Positions 39,745-49,001 of a DNA stretch of 64,000 bases are shown here, piece after piece. The stretch is from Chloroflexota bacterium. GTDB lineage: Bacteria; Chloroflexota; Anaerolineae; UBA4142. Location: positions 1 to 64,000 of the forward strand of contig JACRPR010000091.1 in the NCBI GenBank assembly GCA_016223105.1, written 5' to 3'. Below the pieces are notes generated by a model. It ran no database searches. It saw nothing but the letters and a program-made list of their open reading frames with translations, and was not told the DNA's origin. Positions within the stretch are counted from its first letter, which is position 1. Each line of letters begins with the position of its first letter. The translations under genes were made by a program, and so were the position numbers.

Positions 39745-41466
39745 ATGGCAGAAAAAAGTGATAATCGTTGGCTGATCGGCGTTGTCGTCATTCTCGTCGT
39801 CGCGCTCGTGGGCGCAGTCTGTGTGGGCGCGGGCGCGTTGTTATTCTTGTCGCAACAACCGACGACCGCGCAAACTTCGCCAGTGCCCGGTGGCGTTAGC
39901 ACACCGGGATCAAGCGCGCCGAAACCAGGCGCGCCCCCCGCGGCGACGCGCGCGCCATCGTCTGCCGCGCGCAATGTTTTGCGTTTGCCCGGCGAAGAGC
40001 CGCCGACGCTCGATCCCGCGCTCACCGGCGACGCGTCCTCCGCCGAATACGTCGTCGAAATTTTTAGCGGCTTGGTGATGCTCGACAAAAATCTCAAAGT
40101 CGCGCCGGACATTGCGGAAGGTTGGAAGGTGAGCGAGGACGGCAAAACGTACACGTTCACGCTTCGCAAGGACGCGCGTTTTCACGACGGTCGCCCGGTG
40201 ACCGCGCAAGATTTCAAATACTCGATTGAGCGCACCGCAAATCCCGCGCTCGCTTCGCACACCGCCGAAACCTACCTCGGCGATATTGTCGGCGTGAAAG
40301 AAAAATTGAATCGCAAGGCGCAAGCGGTGGATGGCGTCAAGGTGATTGACGATTACACCGTCGAAATAAAAATTGACGCGCCGAAAGCGTACTTTCTCGC
40401 CAAGCTGACTTTTCCCACCGCGTATATCGTGGACAAGAATAATGTCGAACGCGGCGGGCGTACTTGGACGGACAAGCCGAATGGCACGGGTCCGTACAAA
40501 TTGCAAGAGTACGTCCGCGGGCAACGGATCATTCTCGCCAAGAACGATAATTTTTATCTCGATCCAAAACCCACCGTCGCGACGGTCGAGTATATTCTTG
40601 CCGGCGGTTCCGCGATGACGATGTACGAAAATGGCGATATGGAAGTTGTGCCGGTTGGCTTGTCGGACATTGAACGCGTGAGCGATCCAGCGAGCCCGTT
40701 GAATAAAGAATTGTACACCGGACCCCGGCTCAGCACCGGCTTTGTCGTGTTCAACACGCGCAAGCCGCCGTTCGATGATCCGAAAGTGCGCCAGGCATTC
40801 GCGCTCGCGATTGATCGCCAGAAACTTGTGGACGTGGTGTATCGCAAAATGCCTTCGGTCGCGACCACGATCTTGCCGCCGGGAATGCCCGGCTATAAAG
40901 AATCGGATGCGAAGCCCGCGTTCGATGCCGCGAAAGCAAAACAATTGTTGGCGGAATCCAAGTATGCCGGCAAATTGCCCGAAGTAACCTGGACGACGAC
41001 CGGTGGTGGTGGCACGACGCCGCAAGGGATTCAAGCGATGGCGGCGATGCTGAAAGAAAATCTCGGCGTCAATGTTTCGATTCAGCAAACCGATTGGGCG
41101 ACGTTCATCGGACAGTTGAACGATCCAGCCAAGAATCCGTACCAAATTTTCGACATCGGTTGGATCGCGGATTATGCCGACCCGGAAAACTTTTTGTCCA
41201 TTCTCTTCCGCAGTGGCAGTACCCAAAACTGGGCGGCGTACTCGAATCCAGAAGTGGATAAAATTCTCGATCAAGCCGGATCGGAAAAAGATTTGACGAA
41301 ACGGTTTGCGCTGTATCAACAAGTCGAACAGATGATCCTCGCGGACAACCCGGTTCTGCCGTTGACGTTCGAGCGCGAGTACTGGCTGACCAAACCGTAC
41401 GTCAAAGATATGCTGTATCCACCACTCATCATTCCGCGTTTGCGGTACGTCTCGCTCGCAAAATAA
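39745..41466 (+). CDS. dppA: Peptide/nickel ABC transporter substrate-binding protein
   Basis: A 573-residue SBP_bac_5 family protein. Residues 11-34 form a hydrophobic signal anchor (LIGVVVILVVALVGAVCVGAGALLF), followed by a Pro/Ser/Thr-rich linker. The mature domain shows RLPGEEPPTLDPALTGD, IAEGWKVSEDGKTYTFTLRKDARFHDG and FDIGWIADYADPENFLSILF, standard for oligopeptide/dipeptide binding proteins. It captures peptides (or another solute) outside the membrane for the dppBCDF system directly downstream. GAGAGGG precedes the ATG. A perfect 13 bp hairpin follows the gene and may protect this abundant mRNA segment. Confidence 0.92.
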   Translation: MAEKSDNRWLIGVVVILVVALVGAVCVGAGALLFLSQQPTTAQTSPVPGGVSTPGSSAPKPGAPPAATRAPSSAARNVLRLPGEEPPTLDPALTGDASSAEYVVEIFSGLVMLDKNLKVAPDIAEGWKVSEDGKTYTFTLRKDARFHDGRPVTAQDFKYSIERTANPALASHTAETYLGDIVGVKEKLNRKAQAVDGVKVIDDYTVEIKIDAPKAYFLAKLTFPTAYIVDKNNVERGGRTWTDKPNGTGPYKLQEYVRGQRIILAKNDNFYLDPKPTVATVEYILAGGSAMTMYENGDMEVVPVGLSDIERVSDPASPLNKELYTGPRLSTGFVVFNTRKPPFDDPKVRQAFALAIDRQKLVDVVYRKMPSVATTILPPGMPGYKESDAKPAFDAAKAKQLLAESKYAGKLPEVTWTTTGGGGTTPQGIQAMAAMLKENLGVNVSIQQTDWATFIGQLNDPAKNPYQIFDIGWIADYADPENFLSILFRSGSTQNWAAYSNPEVDKILDQAGSEKDLTKRFALYQQVEQMILADNPVLPLTFEREYWLTKPYVKDMLYPPLIIPRLRYVSLAK

Positions 41467-41477
41467 AATGGTCGGTG

Positions 41478-41508
41478 GCGCGTGGCGAGAATTTTCTCGC
41501 CACGCGCA
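41478..41508. repeat. Perfect hairpin between dppA and dppB
   Basis: GCGCGTGGCGAGAA and CTCGCCACGCGC form a 12-13 bp stem with loop TTTT-like bases and no T tract after it. Such hairpins between a binding-protein gene and its permease genes often stabilise the upstream mRNA. Confidence 0.7.
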
Positions 41509-41524
41509 CTGATAGAAATTGCGA

Positions 41525-42441
41525 ATGGCGGCTCATATTATTCGCCGGCTGATCTGGTTGCCGGTTGTGCTATTCTTCGTTTCGGTCATCACCTTCGCGT
41601 TGGGATTGTACGGACCGGGCAATCCTGTGACGGTGATGTTGGGTTTGCACGCGACCCCCGATACGATTGCGCGGTTGAATCAGGAATACGGATTCGACCA
41701 ACCCTTCCACGTTCAATACCTCCACTATATCGGCAATGCCCTGCAAGGCAACTTTGGCTATTCCCTCGTCAAATATCGCGATCAACCGGTCGGACGATTG
41801 ATCGCGGAACGTTTGCCGGTAACGATGCAACTCAATCTCCTCGCGCTGATCATCGGCAGTGTCCTCGGCATTCCGCTCGGCATCCTTGCCGGGTTGTATC
41901 GCAATTCCTGGTTCGATTGGAGCGTCCGCACGCTCTCGCTCATCGCGGTTTCGATTCCGATTATTTTTCTCATGCCGGTTTTGCTGTTCGTTTTTTCGCG
42001 CCAACACGAAATTATTTTATCGTTTTCAAATTCCAAATTTACGCTGGGTCCCTTTCTGCCGATGGTCGCGGGTCGCTGGGAAGGAATTTTTTCCGGCAAG
42101 ATTGTGTTGCCGGTGCTGATCGAATCGCTCGGGTTCATCGCGATTCTCACGCGGCAGATGCGCGCGGGAATGATTGACGTGCTGGGACAGGACTATGTTC
42201 GTACCGCGCGCGCGAAAGGATCCTGGGTTTGTCGCTCGGCGGTTTGGTCGAGGGCTCGTTCCTGGTTGAAAATTTTTTTGGCATTCCCGGCGTCGGCAGT
42301 CTCGCGTTCGAAGCGTTCAATTCGCGCGAGTACTATGTGATTATGGCGGTTACGATCATCATCGCCGTCGCGTACGTGGTTGCGAATATGTTCGTAGATT
42401 TTCTCTACCCGATTCTCGACCCGCGGATTAGGAAGGCGTGA
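41525..42441 (+). pseudogene. dppB: Peptide ABC transporter permease DppB, frameshifted and internally deleted
   Basis: The first frame (41525-42340) encodes a normal DppB/OppB start (AAHIIRRLIWLPVVLFFVSVITF, HYIGNALQGNFGYSL, LPVTMQLNLLALIIGSVLGI) up to DYVRTARAKG at about 42222. The family then has a cytoplasmic loop of some 20-25 residues with the EAA-type ATPase contact and a further helix start. Here that block is missing and the protein resumes in another frame with LGLSLGGLVEGSFLVENFFG and ends DPRIRKA at 42441. The stop overlaps dppC. Deletion of the ATPase-coupling loop should abolish transport; deletion during assembly would look the same. Confidence 0.82.
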
Positions 42442-43403
42442 TGGCATCGGCACATACCGCGCTTCCGCGCCAATCCAAAATCAATTTGCGCGCGCGTTCG
42501 CCCTGGGCGCAATTATTTATGCGCCTCGTGCGGAACGTACCAGCATTCATCGGGTTGCTCTTTGTGCTGGCATTTTTCCTGGTCGCGATTTTTGCGAATG
42601 TGCTGTCGCCGTATTCGTACGACAAACAAGACCTGGACAATGTTGAAAAGCCGCCGAGCGCGTTGCACCTGGCGGGCACCGATACGTTGGGTCGCGATAT
42701 GTTGAGCCGGCTGATTTACGGCACGCGCTCCTCCGCCTTCGTCGTCCTCCTAGTAACGGCGGTCAATTTATTGCTCGGCGTTCCGCTCGGCGCAATTGCC
42801 GGCTATTTCGGCGGCGCGGTGGATAATTTCATCATGCGCGTCGCGGATATTCTGTTCGCGTTCCCAGGTTTGCTTTTTACATTTTTGATCGCGGCAACGG
42901 TGCGCCCCGCCATTCTCGATTGGGCGCGCGCGAATGGACTGGGTGATCTCGCGCGCACCGGCTATTTGGATTACGCGGTCGTCATTCTCGCATTGGGCTT
43001 GATCGGTTGGGCAGGGCTCGCGCGTTTCGTGCGCGCCCAAGTGTTGGCGGTCAAAGAACGCGAGTACGTGGTGAGCGCGCGCTCGACTGGTGTGCCGACG
43101 AGCAAGGTCATTCTGCGGCACATTTTGCCGAACGCGCTCGCGCCGATTATCGTGATGCTTTCGATGGGGATGGGTTTCATCGCGTTATCGGAGGGCTATC
43201 TCAGTTTTCTCGGCATCGGACTCCAGCCGCCGAATCCGAGTTGGGGCAACATTATGGCGGAGAACGCCGGGCGATATTGGCGGCGTTACCCGGAAATGTT
43301 GTGGCTCGTGTTCATTCCCGGGTTGTTGTTTACGATCATCGTTCTCGCATTCAGTTTTCTGGGCGATGGTTTGAATGAAGCGTTGAATCCGGAAATAGAT
43401 TGA
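42441..43403 (+). CDS. dppC: Peptide ABC transporter permease DppC
   Basis: A 320-residue permease with six helices. The N-terminal segment FMRLVRNVPAFIGLLFVLAFFLVAIFANVLSPY and HLAGTDTLGRDMLSRLIYGTR are typical DppC. The EAA loop is VVSARSTGVPTSKVILRHILPNALAPIIV (conserved Ala-Arg and Gly), intact unlike in dppB. The start overlaps the dppB stop (TGATG) with AGGAAGG upstream. It forms the channel with DppB for the DppA-delivered substrate. Confidence 0.92.
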   Translation: MASAHTALPRQSKINLRARSPWAQLFMRLVRNVPAFIGLLFVLAFFLVAIFANVLSPYSYDKQDLDNVEKPPSALHLAGTDTLGRDMLSRLIYGTRSSAFVVLLVTAVNLLLGVPLGAIAGYFGGAVDNFIMRVADILFAFPGLLFTFLIAATVRPAILDWARANGLGDLARTGYLDYAVVILALGLIGWAGLARFVRAQVLAVKEREYVVSARSTGVPTSKVILRHILPNALAPIIVMLSMGMGFIALSEGYLSFLGIGLQPPNPSWGNIMAENAGRYWRRYPEMLWLVFIPGLLFTIIVLAFSFLGDGLNEALNPEID

Positions 43404-43577
43404 TTGCTGATTTTTGATTTCTGATTTGAAAATCCGGTGACGGAGTCGAGCGTTTACGCGGTTAACCGATTGACAAGCAACCCGCTAAAGCGGGGAGTCC
43501 AATCTCGCGCAATGATCAAATCATAAATCATAAATCATAAATCATAAATCATAAATCATAAATCGCAAATCTTAAAT
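43404..43577. repeat. Nested repeat between dppC and dppD
   Basis: GATTTTTGATTTCTGATTTG words (43410 on) and seven tandem AATCATA units (43522-43566) flank cloverleaf copy D. The left words and the right units are partly complementary, so copy D again sits in the loop of a low-complexity inverted repeat. Confidence 0.8.
43442..43500 (-). repeat. Cloverleaf repeat, copy D
   Basis: Minus orientation: GGAGTCGAGCGTTTACGCGG on the plus strand at the left end and CCCGCTAAAGCGGGGAGTCC at the right end; the last arm has diverged (GGGGAG instead of GTCGAA). Confidence 0.85.
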
Positions 43578-43593
43578 TCTCCACGGAGTTGCA

Positions 43594-44595
43594 ATGGCTA
43601 CGTTACTCGATGTTAAAGATCTAAGAACTGAATTTCACACGCAAGACGGCGTAGTGCACGCGGTCAACGGTGTTTCGTTTTCGGTTGACGAAGGCGAGAC
43701 GCTCGGACTCGTCGGCGAATCGGGATGCGGCAAATCGGTTTCGATGTTGTCCGTGATGCGTTTGATCCCGATGCCGCCCGGCAAAATCAAAACCGGGCAA
43801 GTGATGTTTCAAGGTCGCGATTTGTTGAAGGTGGACGACGAAGAAATTCGCTCCGTGCGCGGCAACAAAATCGCGATGGTGTTTCAAGACCCGATGACCT
43901 CGCTCAACCCGGTGTTGACGATCGGTACTCAAATCGCCGAATCGCTCGAATTGCATTTGGGCATGACGCGCGAACAAGCGCGCAAACGTTCGGTCGAACT
44001 TTTGAAAATGGTCGGCATCCCTGAAGCCGAAGGTCGGCTCGACGATTATCCGCATCAATTTTCCGGCGGGATGCGCCAACGCGTGATGATCGCAATGGCA
44101 TTGTCCTGCTCGCCGCAATTGTTGATCGCGGACGAACCGACGACCGCGCTCGATGTAACGATTCAAGCGCAGATCATTGATATTGTGAAACGCTTGAAAC
44201 GCGAACTCGGAATGGCGATCATTTGGATCACGCACGATTTGGGCGTGATCGCCGGACTCGCGGATCGCATCAATGTAATGTACGCCGGGTTTGTGATCGA
44301 GACCGCGCCGGTGAAAGAAATTTTCGGCAACCCCCTGCATCCGTACACGCTCGGCTTGCTCGGTTCGATTCCGCGCTTGGACGAACATCGCAAAGCCAAA
44401 CTCACGCCGATTGAAGGTCTGCCGCCGGATTTAATTTCGATGCCGACCGGTTGTCCATTTCATGATCGCTGTCGCTATCGCACGGAAAAATGTTCGCAAG
44501 AAAATCCCGCGCTCGAATTGGGCGGGGTGCGTCATTCGGTCGCGTGTTGGAATTGGCAAGACGTTCAGAAAGCGCGCGGCGCGAGCGCGGCGTAA
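43594..44595 (+). CDS. dppD: Peptide ABC transporter ATP-binding protein DppD
   Basis: A 333-residue ATPase: Walker [17 protein letters not shown]-loop [13 protein letters not shown], signature [16 protein letters not shown], Walker [14 protein letters not shown]-loop [12 protein letters not shown]. The C-terminal oligopeptide-type extension has the [4Fe-4S]-like Cys set [21 protein letters not shown]. It pairs with DppF to drive import. CGGAG precedes the ATG at 43594. Confidence 0.93.
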   Translation: MATLLDVKDLRTEFHTQDGVVHAVNGVSFSVDEGETLGLVGESGCGKSVSMLSVMRLIPMPPGKIKTGQVMFQGRDLLKVDDEEIRSVRGNKIAMVFQDPMTSLNPVLTIGTQIAESLELHLGMTREQARKRSVELLKMVGIPEAEGRLDDYPHQFSGGMRQRVMIAMALSCSPQLLIADEPTTALDVTIQAQIIDIVKRLKRELGMAIIWITHDLGVIAGLADRINVMYAGFVIETAPVKEIFGNPLHPYTLGLLGSIPRLDEHRKAKLTPIEGLPPDLISMPTGCPFHDRCRYRTEKCSQENPALELGGVRHSVACWNWQDVQKARGASAA

Positions 44596-44617
44596 TCCGA
44601 GAATCAAGGAGATCAAG

Positions 44618-45604
44618 ATGGCAACAAATGGAAACGGTGCGCTGGTGCAAGTGCGCGGACTGAAAAAATATTTTCCGATTACGCAAGGCATTATTTTTCA
44701 GCGCAAGGTCGCGGATGTCAAAGCGGTAGACGGTTTGGATTTTGAAATACACAAAGGCGAGACGCTGGGGCTGGTCGGCGAATCGGGGTGTGGCAAGTCC
44801 ACCACCGGGCGTTCGATTTTGCAGTTGTATCGTCCGACTGCCGGTGAGGTGATCTTTCAAGGCAAAGACCTGGTCAAACTGAAAGGCGAAGACCTGCGGA
44901 AGATGCGGCGCAATATGCAAATGATTTTTCAGGATCCGTACGCGTCGCTGAATCCCAGGATGACGGTCGGCGATATTATTGGCGAGCCGTTGGAAGTGCA
45001 CAACATTGCGAAAGGCAAAGAGAAAAAAGAACGCGTGCAGGATTTATTGCAAACGGTCGGGTTGAACCCGTACTTTGTCAATCGTTATCCGCACGAATTT
45101 TCCGGCGGGCAACGGCAACGTATCGGCATCGCGCGCGCGCTGGCGGTGCAACCGGATTTTATCGTGTGCGACGAGCCGATCAGCGCGCTGGATGTTTCGA
45201 TTCAAGCGCAGATTATTAATCTGCTCGAAGAACTGCAAGGGAAATTCAATCTGACGTATTTGTTTATCGCGCACGACTTGTCGGTGGTGCGGCACATTTC
45301 GGATCGCATCGCGGTGATGTATCTCGGCAAAATTGTCGAGTTGACGGATCGGACTGCGCTGTACGCCAATCCGTTACATCCGTACACCAAAGCGTTGTTG
45401 TCCGCGGTGCCGATTCCCGATCCGGTCGTCGAAGAAAAACGCGAACGGATTATTTTGACTGGCGATGTGCCGAGTCCGGTGAAACCGCCGAGTGGCTGTC
45501 GCTTTCACACGCGTTGTCCGATCGCGATTGACAAATGCAAGAGCATTGATCCGGAATTTCGCGACGCGGCGAGTGGACACTGGGTCGCGTGTCATCTGGC
45601 GTAG
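44618..45604 (+). CDS. dppF: Peptide ABC transporter ATP-binding protein DppF
   Basis: A 328-residue ATPase homologous to DppD: Walker [17 protein letters not shown]-loop [13 protein letters not shown], signature [16 protein letters not shown], Walker [14 protein letters not shown]-loop [13 protein letters not shown]-terminal [36 protein letters not shown] is the DppF-type start. ATG 44618 has AAGGAG at 44606-44611; the open frame further upstream is the dppD end. Last gene of the operon before the terminator at 45715. Confidence 0.93.
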   Translation: MATNGNGALVQVRGLKKYFPITQGIIFQRKVADVKAVDGLDFEIHKGETLGLVGESGCGKSTTGRSILQLYRPTAGEVIFQGKDLVKLKGEDLRKMRRNMQMIFQDPYASLNPRMTVGDIIGEPLEVHNIAKGKEKKERVQDLLQTVGLNPYFVNRYPHEFSGGQRQRIGIARALAVQPDFIVCDEPISALDVSIQAQIINLLEELQGKFNLTYLFIAHDLSVVRHISDRIAVMYLGKIVELTDRTALYANPLHPYTKALLSAVPIPDPVVEEKRERIILTGDVPSPVKPPSGCRFHTRCPIAIDKCKSIDPEFRDAASGHWVACHLA

Positions 45605-45605
45605 A

Positions 45606-45705
45606 GAAGAGATTGAGAGATTGGAGATTGGAAATTGGAAGTTAGATGTTGGAGATTAGATTCCAACTTCCAATCTCCAACGTCCAATTTCTAATTTCCG
45701 ATCAT
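45606..45705. repeat. Low-complexity inverted repeat after dppF
   Basis: GAGATTGGAAATTGGAAG words on the left, CCAACTTCCAATCTCCAAC words on the right, with TTAGATTCC near the centre. Confidence 0.8.
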
Positions 45706-45714
45706 AAATATTCC

Positions 45715-45737
45715 ACCGGCGGGCAAGCCCCGCCGGT
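45715..45737 (+). terminator. Intrinsic terminator of the dpp operon
   Basis: ACCGGCGGG-CAAGC-CCCGCCGGT followed by TTTGTTTGTT. Confidence 0.8.
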
Positions 45738-45778
45738 TTTGTTTGTTGCGGACCACAACGAATTGAGAAAGGAACGCA

Positions 45779-47509
45779 TTGGGAAAAAGACGAATTTATA
45801 AAAATTTATTTGCATTTATTATCGCGCTGATCGCGACCGCGTGCGCGACGCGACCGACCTTACCGCCGCCGTCGCCCACGCGCGCGGTTGAGCCGACGCG
45901 CGCAGTAGAACCGATGCGCGTAATCGAACCGACCGCGACCGCGCCCGCCAAATCGGATGCGCCGCTGTTTATTTTCGGCGCGCCCGGCGAACCAGTGTGC
46001 CTCGATCCCGCGCTCGCGACCGATCCAAATTCCGCGCGCGTGTCGAACCAAATTTTTCAGGGCTTGGTGAAATTCGATCGCGATACGCTGAACATCGCGC
46101 CCGCGCTCGCGGAAAAATGGGCGATCGCGGATGCGGGCAAAACTTGGACGTTTACGTTGCGACGCGGCATCAAATTTCACGACGGCGCGGATTTCGACGC
46201 GGATGCGGTGGTGGAAAATTGGGACTATTGGCGCAACTCGCGCAACCCAACCCACGCCGCGCAGATTCAAGCCGGGCGCGCGTTCGAATTTTACGAATCC
46301 CAGTTTGGCGGATTCGACGGCGCGAGTAGCATCACGCAAGTCGAAGCGGCGGACGCGACGACGGTAAAATTTATTTTGCGCGAGCCGCACGGCGCGTTCC
46401 TGAACAATCTCGCGATGCCCGCGTTCGGATTGGCGAGTCCGCGCGCGCTCGAACGCGCGGGGAGCGCATCGTGCGCGAAACCGGTTGGCACCGGCGCGTA
46501 CCAATTGCGCGAGTGGAAACCGGGCGTAGCGATCACGCTCGACGCGTTTGAAAATTACTGGGATCAAGCGAACGCGCCGAAAATGAAACGCGTGATCATT
46601 CGCGCGATTCCCGATGACGCCGCGCGTCGCGCCGCATTGCTCGCCGGCGAGATTCACGGGTTGGAAGGAATTGATCTGCGCGAGGTCCCTGCGCTTAAAA
46701 ATGATTCGCGCGTAAAAATAATTTCGCGCCCGGCGATTTCGACCGGCTATGTCGCGTTCAACTTTCGCGTCAAGGAATTTCAGGACGCGCGCGTGCGCCA
46801 GGCGTTCGCGCTCGCGCTCAACAAAGCGAGCATCGGCGAAAAAAATTATGGCGACACCGGATTCATCGCCAAACAATTTCTGCCGCCCGCGTTCGCCGGT
46901 TTCATCAAAGATTTTGAAGATTGGAAATTCGATTCCGCCGCCGCGAAAAAATTATTGAGCGACGCCGGTTTTCCGAACGGCATTTCCGAAATCACGTTCG
47001 ACGGCAGAAAAATTCCGCTTGAATTATGGTACTCGCCGCAAGCGCGACCGTACGCGCCGTACCCGCAAGAACTCGCGACGATGCTCGCGAGCGATTGGGC
47101 AAAAGCCGGGATCAACGCGCGCGTGCAAACGACCGATGCGAAAACTTTTTTGGAACGCCGCCGCATCGGACAATTGCCGCTCTATCTTTTGGGCTGGGTT
47201 GGCGATAATGGCGACCCCGACGAATTTTTGTGTTACACATTTTGCCTCGACACGCGTGATGCCGCGCTCGCGCGCGAAGGTTTTCTCGCGGACAAGGAAA
47301 TTTCCGACACCTTGAAACGCGCCGCGACGTTGACGGATCAAGCCGAACGCGCGCGCTTGTATCAGTACGCGGAACGTTTGATTCGCGCGCGCGCGTTGCG
47401 AATTTTTATCGCGCACGCGCAAACGCCGCTTGCGTTCGCGGCGAATGTTGAAGGGTACATCGCGCATCCGCTCGGCATAGAATTTTTTGGATCGGTGATC
47501 GTCAAGTAA
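45779..47509 (+). CDS. Second peptide-type ABC substrate-binding lipoprotein
   Basis: A 576-residue SBP_bac_5 protein. The start MGKRRIYKNLFAFIIALIATAC is a lipoprotein signal with Cys at about residue 22, followed by a Pro/Thr/Arg-rich linker. Seen are FIFGAPGEPVCLDPALATDPN, LAEKWAIADAGKTWTFTLRRG, KFHDGADFDADAVV and LYLLGWVGDNGDPDEFLCY. It starts at TTG 45779 with GAAAGG upstream. It lies behind the dpp operon and may feed the same permeases with another peptide. Confidence 0.88.
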   Translation: MGKRRIYKNLFAFIIALIATACATRPTLPPPSPTRAVEPTRAVEPMRVIEPTATAPAKSDAPLFIFGAPGEPVCLDPALATDPNSARVSNQIFQGLVKFDRDTLNIAPALAEKWAIADAGKTWTFTLRRGIKFHDGADFDADAVVENWDYWRNSRNPTHAAQIQAGRAFEFYESQFGGFDGASSITQVEAADATTVKFILREPHGAFLNNLAMPAFGLASPRALERAGSASCAKPVGTGAYQLREWKPGVAITLDAFENYWDQANAPKMKRVIIRAIPDDAARRAALLAGEIHGLEGIDLREVPALKNDSRVKIISRPAISTGYVAFNFRVKEFQDARVRQAFALALNKASIGEKNYGDTGFIAKQFLPPAFAGFIKDFEDWKFDSAAAKKLLSDAGFPNGISEITFDGRKIPLELWYSPQARPYAPYPQELATMLASDWAKAGINARVQTTDAKTFLERRRIGQLPLYLLGWVGDNGDPDEFLCYTFCLDTRDAALAREGFLADKEISDTLKRAATLTDQAERARLYQYAERLIRARALRIFIAHAQTPLAFAANVEGYIAHPLGIEFFGSVIVK

Positions 47510-47527
47510 GCGATCAATCCAAATTGA

Positions 47528-47586
47528 AACCACCGATTTCACAAATGACACAGATTTTTTCTGTGCCATCTGCGAAATCGGTGGTT
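47528..47586. terminator. Double-hairpin convergent terminator
   Basis: AACCACCGATTTC (47528-47540) pairs with GAAATCGGTGGTT (47574-47586), enclosing a second hairpin ACACAGA-TTTTT-TCTGTG. It lies between two convergent genes. Confidence 0.75.
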
Positions 47587-47603
47587 ATTTTTTTGCATGC
47601 GAA

Positions 47604-48602
47604 CTAATGGGGCGGAATCGCGGCGTCGCGCGCGGAAGGTGTTGGCAGGTACGATAAAGTGGCAGGCATGCATTTGGGAAAGCGTTGCTGATGGATGTTG
47701 GCGATCTGAAATGGAATTTCGTGGTCTTGCCAATAACTCGCGTCCGCCGGAACCCATTGCGATAGGGTTTGTTGCGCTTTGATCAACCAAATCGTCGAAT
47801 AGAACTCGTTCTTCACCTGTCCCTCTTCCGACGGACACGCGCTTGACCAACCGAGCGATTGCGGATAATAAATCACCATCACTTCCTTGATGCTCCACGC
47901 GGTTGTGATGATTTCGCGCGTCTCATCGCTGACGCGTTGCCAACCTGGTTTGTTGAACAAGATCAACTCGCCGCCGAACTCGATCAATCCGAGATGGCTG
48001 TACCCGTAACTGCACGTTTGCCGTTCGCGCATCAACGTAATAAATTTGATGCGGCTCAACGCTTCGTATAATGTAACCTGGTTCATTGGCGGACCATCGC
48101 TTTGCCAACGCGCCGCGATGATTGAATCGGTGGGCAGATCGAAATTCGTGATGCGCGGAATCCATTTTGTGATCGCGTGAATGACGCGCGCCTCTTGCCC
48201 GTCGAAACGCAAATAACGAATTTGCTGGGGATCGAAAATCCATGCCAGCGCGCGTTCGCGCTCGACCGGGTTCATTGATTCCCACTGCCAGGTTACGCCG
48301 CCCGTATGCCAACGATCATCGCGATTAAATGTCGCGATGCGCGCGCCCTCGGCGTTGAAATAATCGAACACGTCATTATTCGATGGGCGCATCAATGCCG
48401 GCAAATCCGGGATCGGCATTGGGATTGGCGCTGGGATTTGCTCGACCGTTTGGCTTTTGCTCAAAGCCGGTTCACGCGTAACCGTTCGCGCGATTTTTGT
48501 TGGCTGACTCGGCGCGCCGGAAAAAATTCCGGTGATTGTGCTGGCGATCAAAACCAGGATCAGTAATCGAACACCGCGCGAGCAGTGAAAAATGGTTCGC
48601 AT
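47604..48602 (-). CDS. Secreted or membrane-anchored protein of unknown function
   Basis: A 332-residue protein, not recognised. Residues 10-28 (GVRLLILVLIASTITGIFSG) form a signal or anchor, then a Pro-rich stretch (IPAPIPMPIPDLPALM), then a globular domain of about 260 residues rich in Trp and Tyr (RWHTGGVTWQWESMNPVER, YYPQSLGWSSACPSEEGQV). Two Cys (TCSYGYSH and SSACPS) may pair. The open frame extends further, but ATG 48602 has GAAAGA ahead. Last gene behind the molybdoenzyme operon, 14 bases after the NifX-like gene. Confidence 0.65.
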   Translation of the reverse strand: MRTIFHCSRGVRLLILVLIASTITGIFSGAPSQPTKIARTVTREPALSKSQTVEQIPAPIPMPIPDLPALMRPSNNDVFDYFNAEGARIATFNRDDRWHTGGVTWQWESMNPVERERALAWIFDPQQIRYLRFDGQEARVIHAITKWIPRITNFDLPTDSIIAARWQSDGPPMNQVTLYEALSRIKFITLMRERQTCSYGYSHLGLIEFGGELILFNKPGWQRVSDETREIITTAWSIKEVMVIYYPQSLGWSSACPSEEGQVKNEFYSTIWLIKAQQTLSQWVPADASYWQDHEIPFQIANIHQQRFPKCMPATLSYLPTPSARDAAIPPH

Positions 48603-48616
48603 AAAATTCTTTCGCT

Positions 48617-48985
48617 TTAATGCAACCGTTCGATGCGATTCGGCAATGTGCCTGCCGCGTACGCGCGCGCGGCGCGTTCGATGTCGTGTTCGTCTGTGAT
48701 GATTGGCGCGATGCCCGCGGATTGAATGAACGCGTACGCGCCATTGCCCATTCCGCCCGCGATGATCGCGACGCAATCGCGCGCGGCGGCGAGCATATCT
48801 CCGTGTGCCGCGTCGCCGTGATGATGATCGTGATGTTCGTGCGTTTGGTGAAACGCTTTAGCGCGGCGTTCGCGTGAAACGATCTTGCCGTCACTCACCG
48901 TAACGATTTCAAAGTACGGCGCGCGTCCAAAGTGCGCGCTAATCCGTGTGCCATCTTCCGTCGCAATTGCAATTTTGGTTGACAT
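48617..48985 (-). CDS. Dinitrogenase iron-molybdenum cofactor (NifX/NafY-like) family protein
   Basis: A 122-residue cytoplasmic protein: KIAIATEDGTRISAHFGRAPYFEIVTV is the family start, then a His-rich loop HQTHEHHDHHHGDAAHGD likely to bind metal, and VAIIAGGMGNGAYAFIQSAGI. Relatives bind FeMo-co or Mo-Fe-S clusters, others have no nitrogenase link. No nif genes are here; its place behind a molybdopterin oxidoreductase suggests a part in metal handling for that enzyme, as inference. Confidence 0.83.
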   Translation of the reverse strand: MSTKIAIATEDGTRISAHFGRAPYFEIVTVSDGKIVSRERRAKAFHQTHEHHDHHHGDAAHGDMLAAARDCVAIIAGGMGNGAYAFIQSAGIAPIITDEHDIERAARAYAAGTLPNRIERLH

Positions 48986-49001
48986 CTCGAATCCTTGTTA
49001 T

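Noticed and set aside
43511-43570. CRISPR-like array of AATCATA repeats
   Set aside because: The unit is seven bases with no spacers; it is a microsatellite-like arm of the low-complexity hairpin.
47560-47590. Attachment site at the 3' end of the second binding-protein gene
   Set aside because: The repeated words are simply the arms of a convergent terminator; no integrase or tRNA gene is near.
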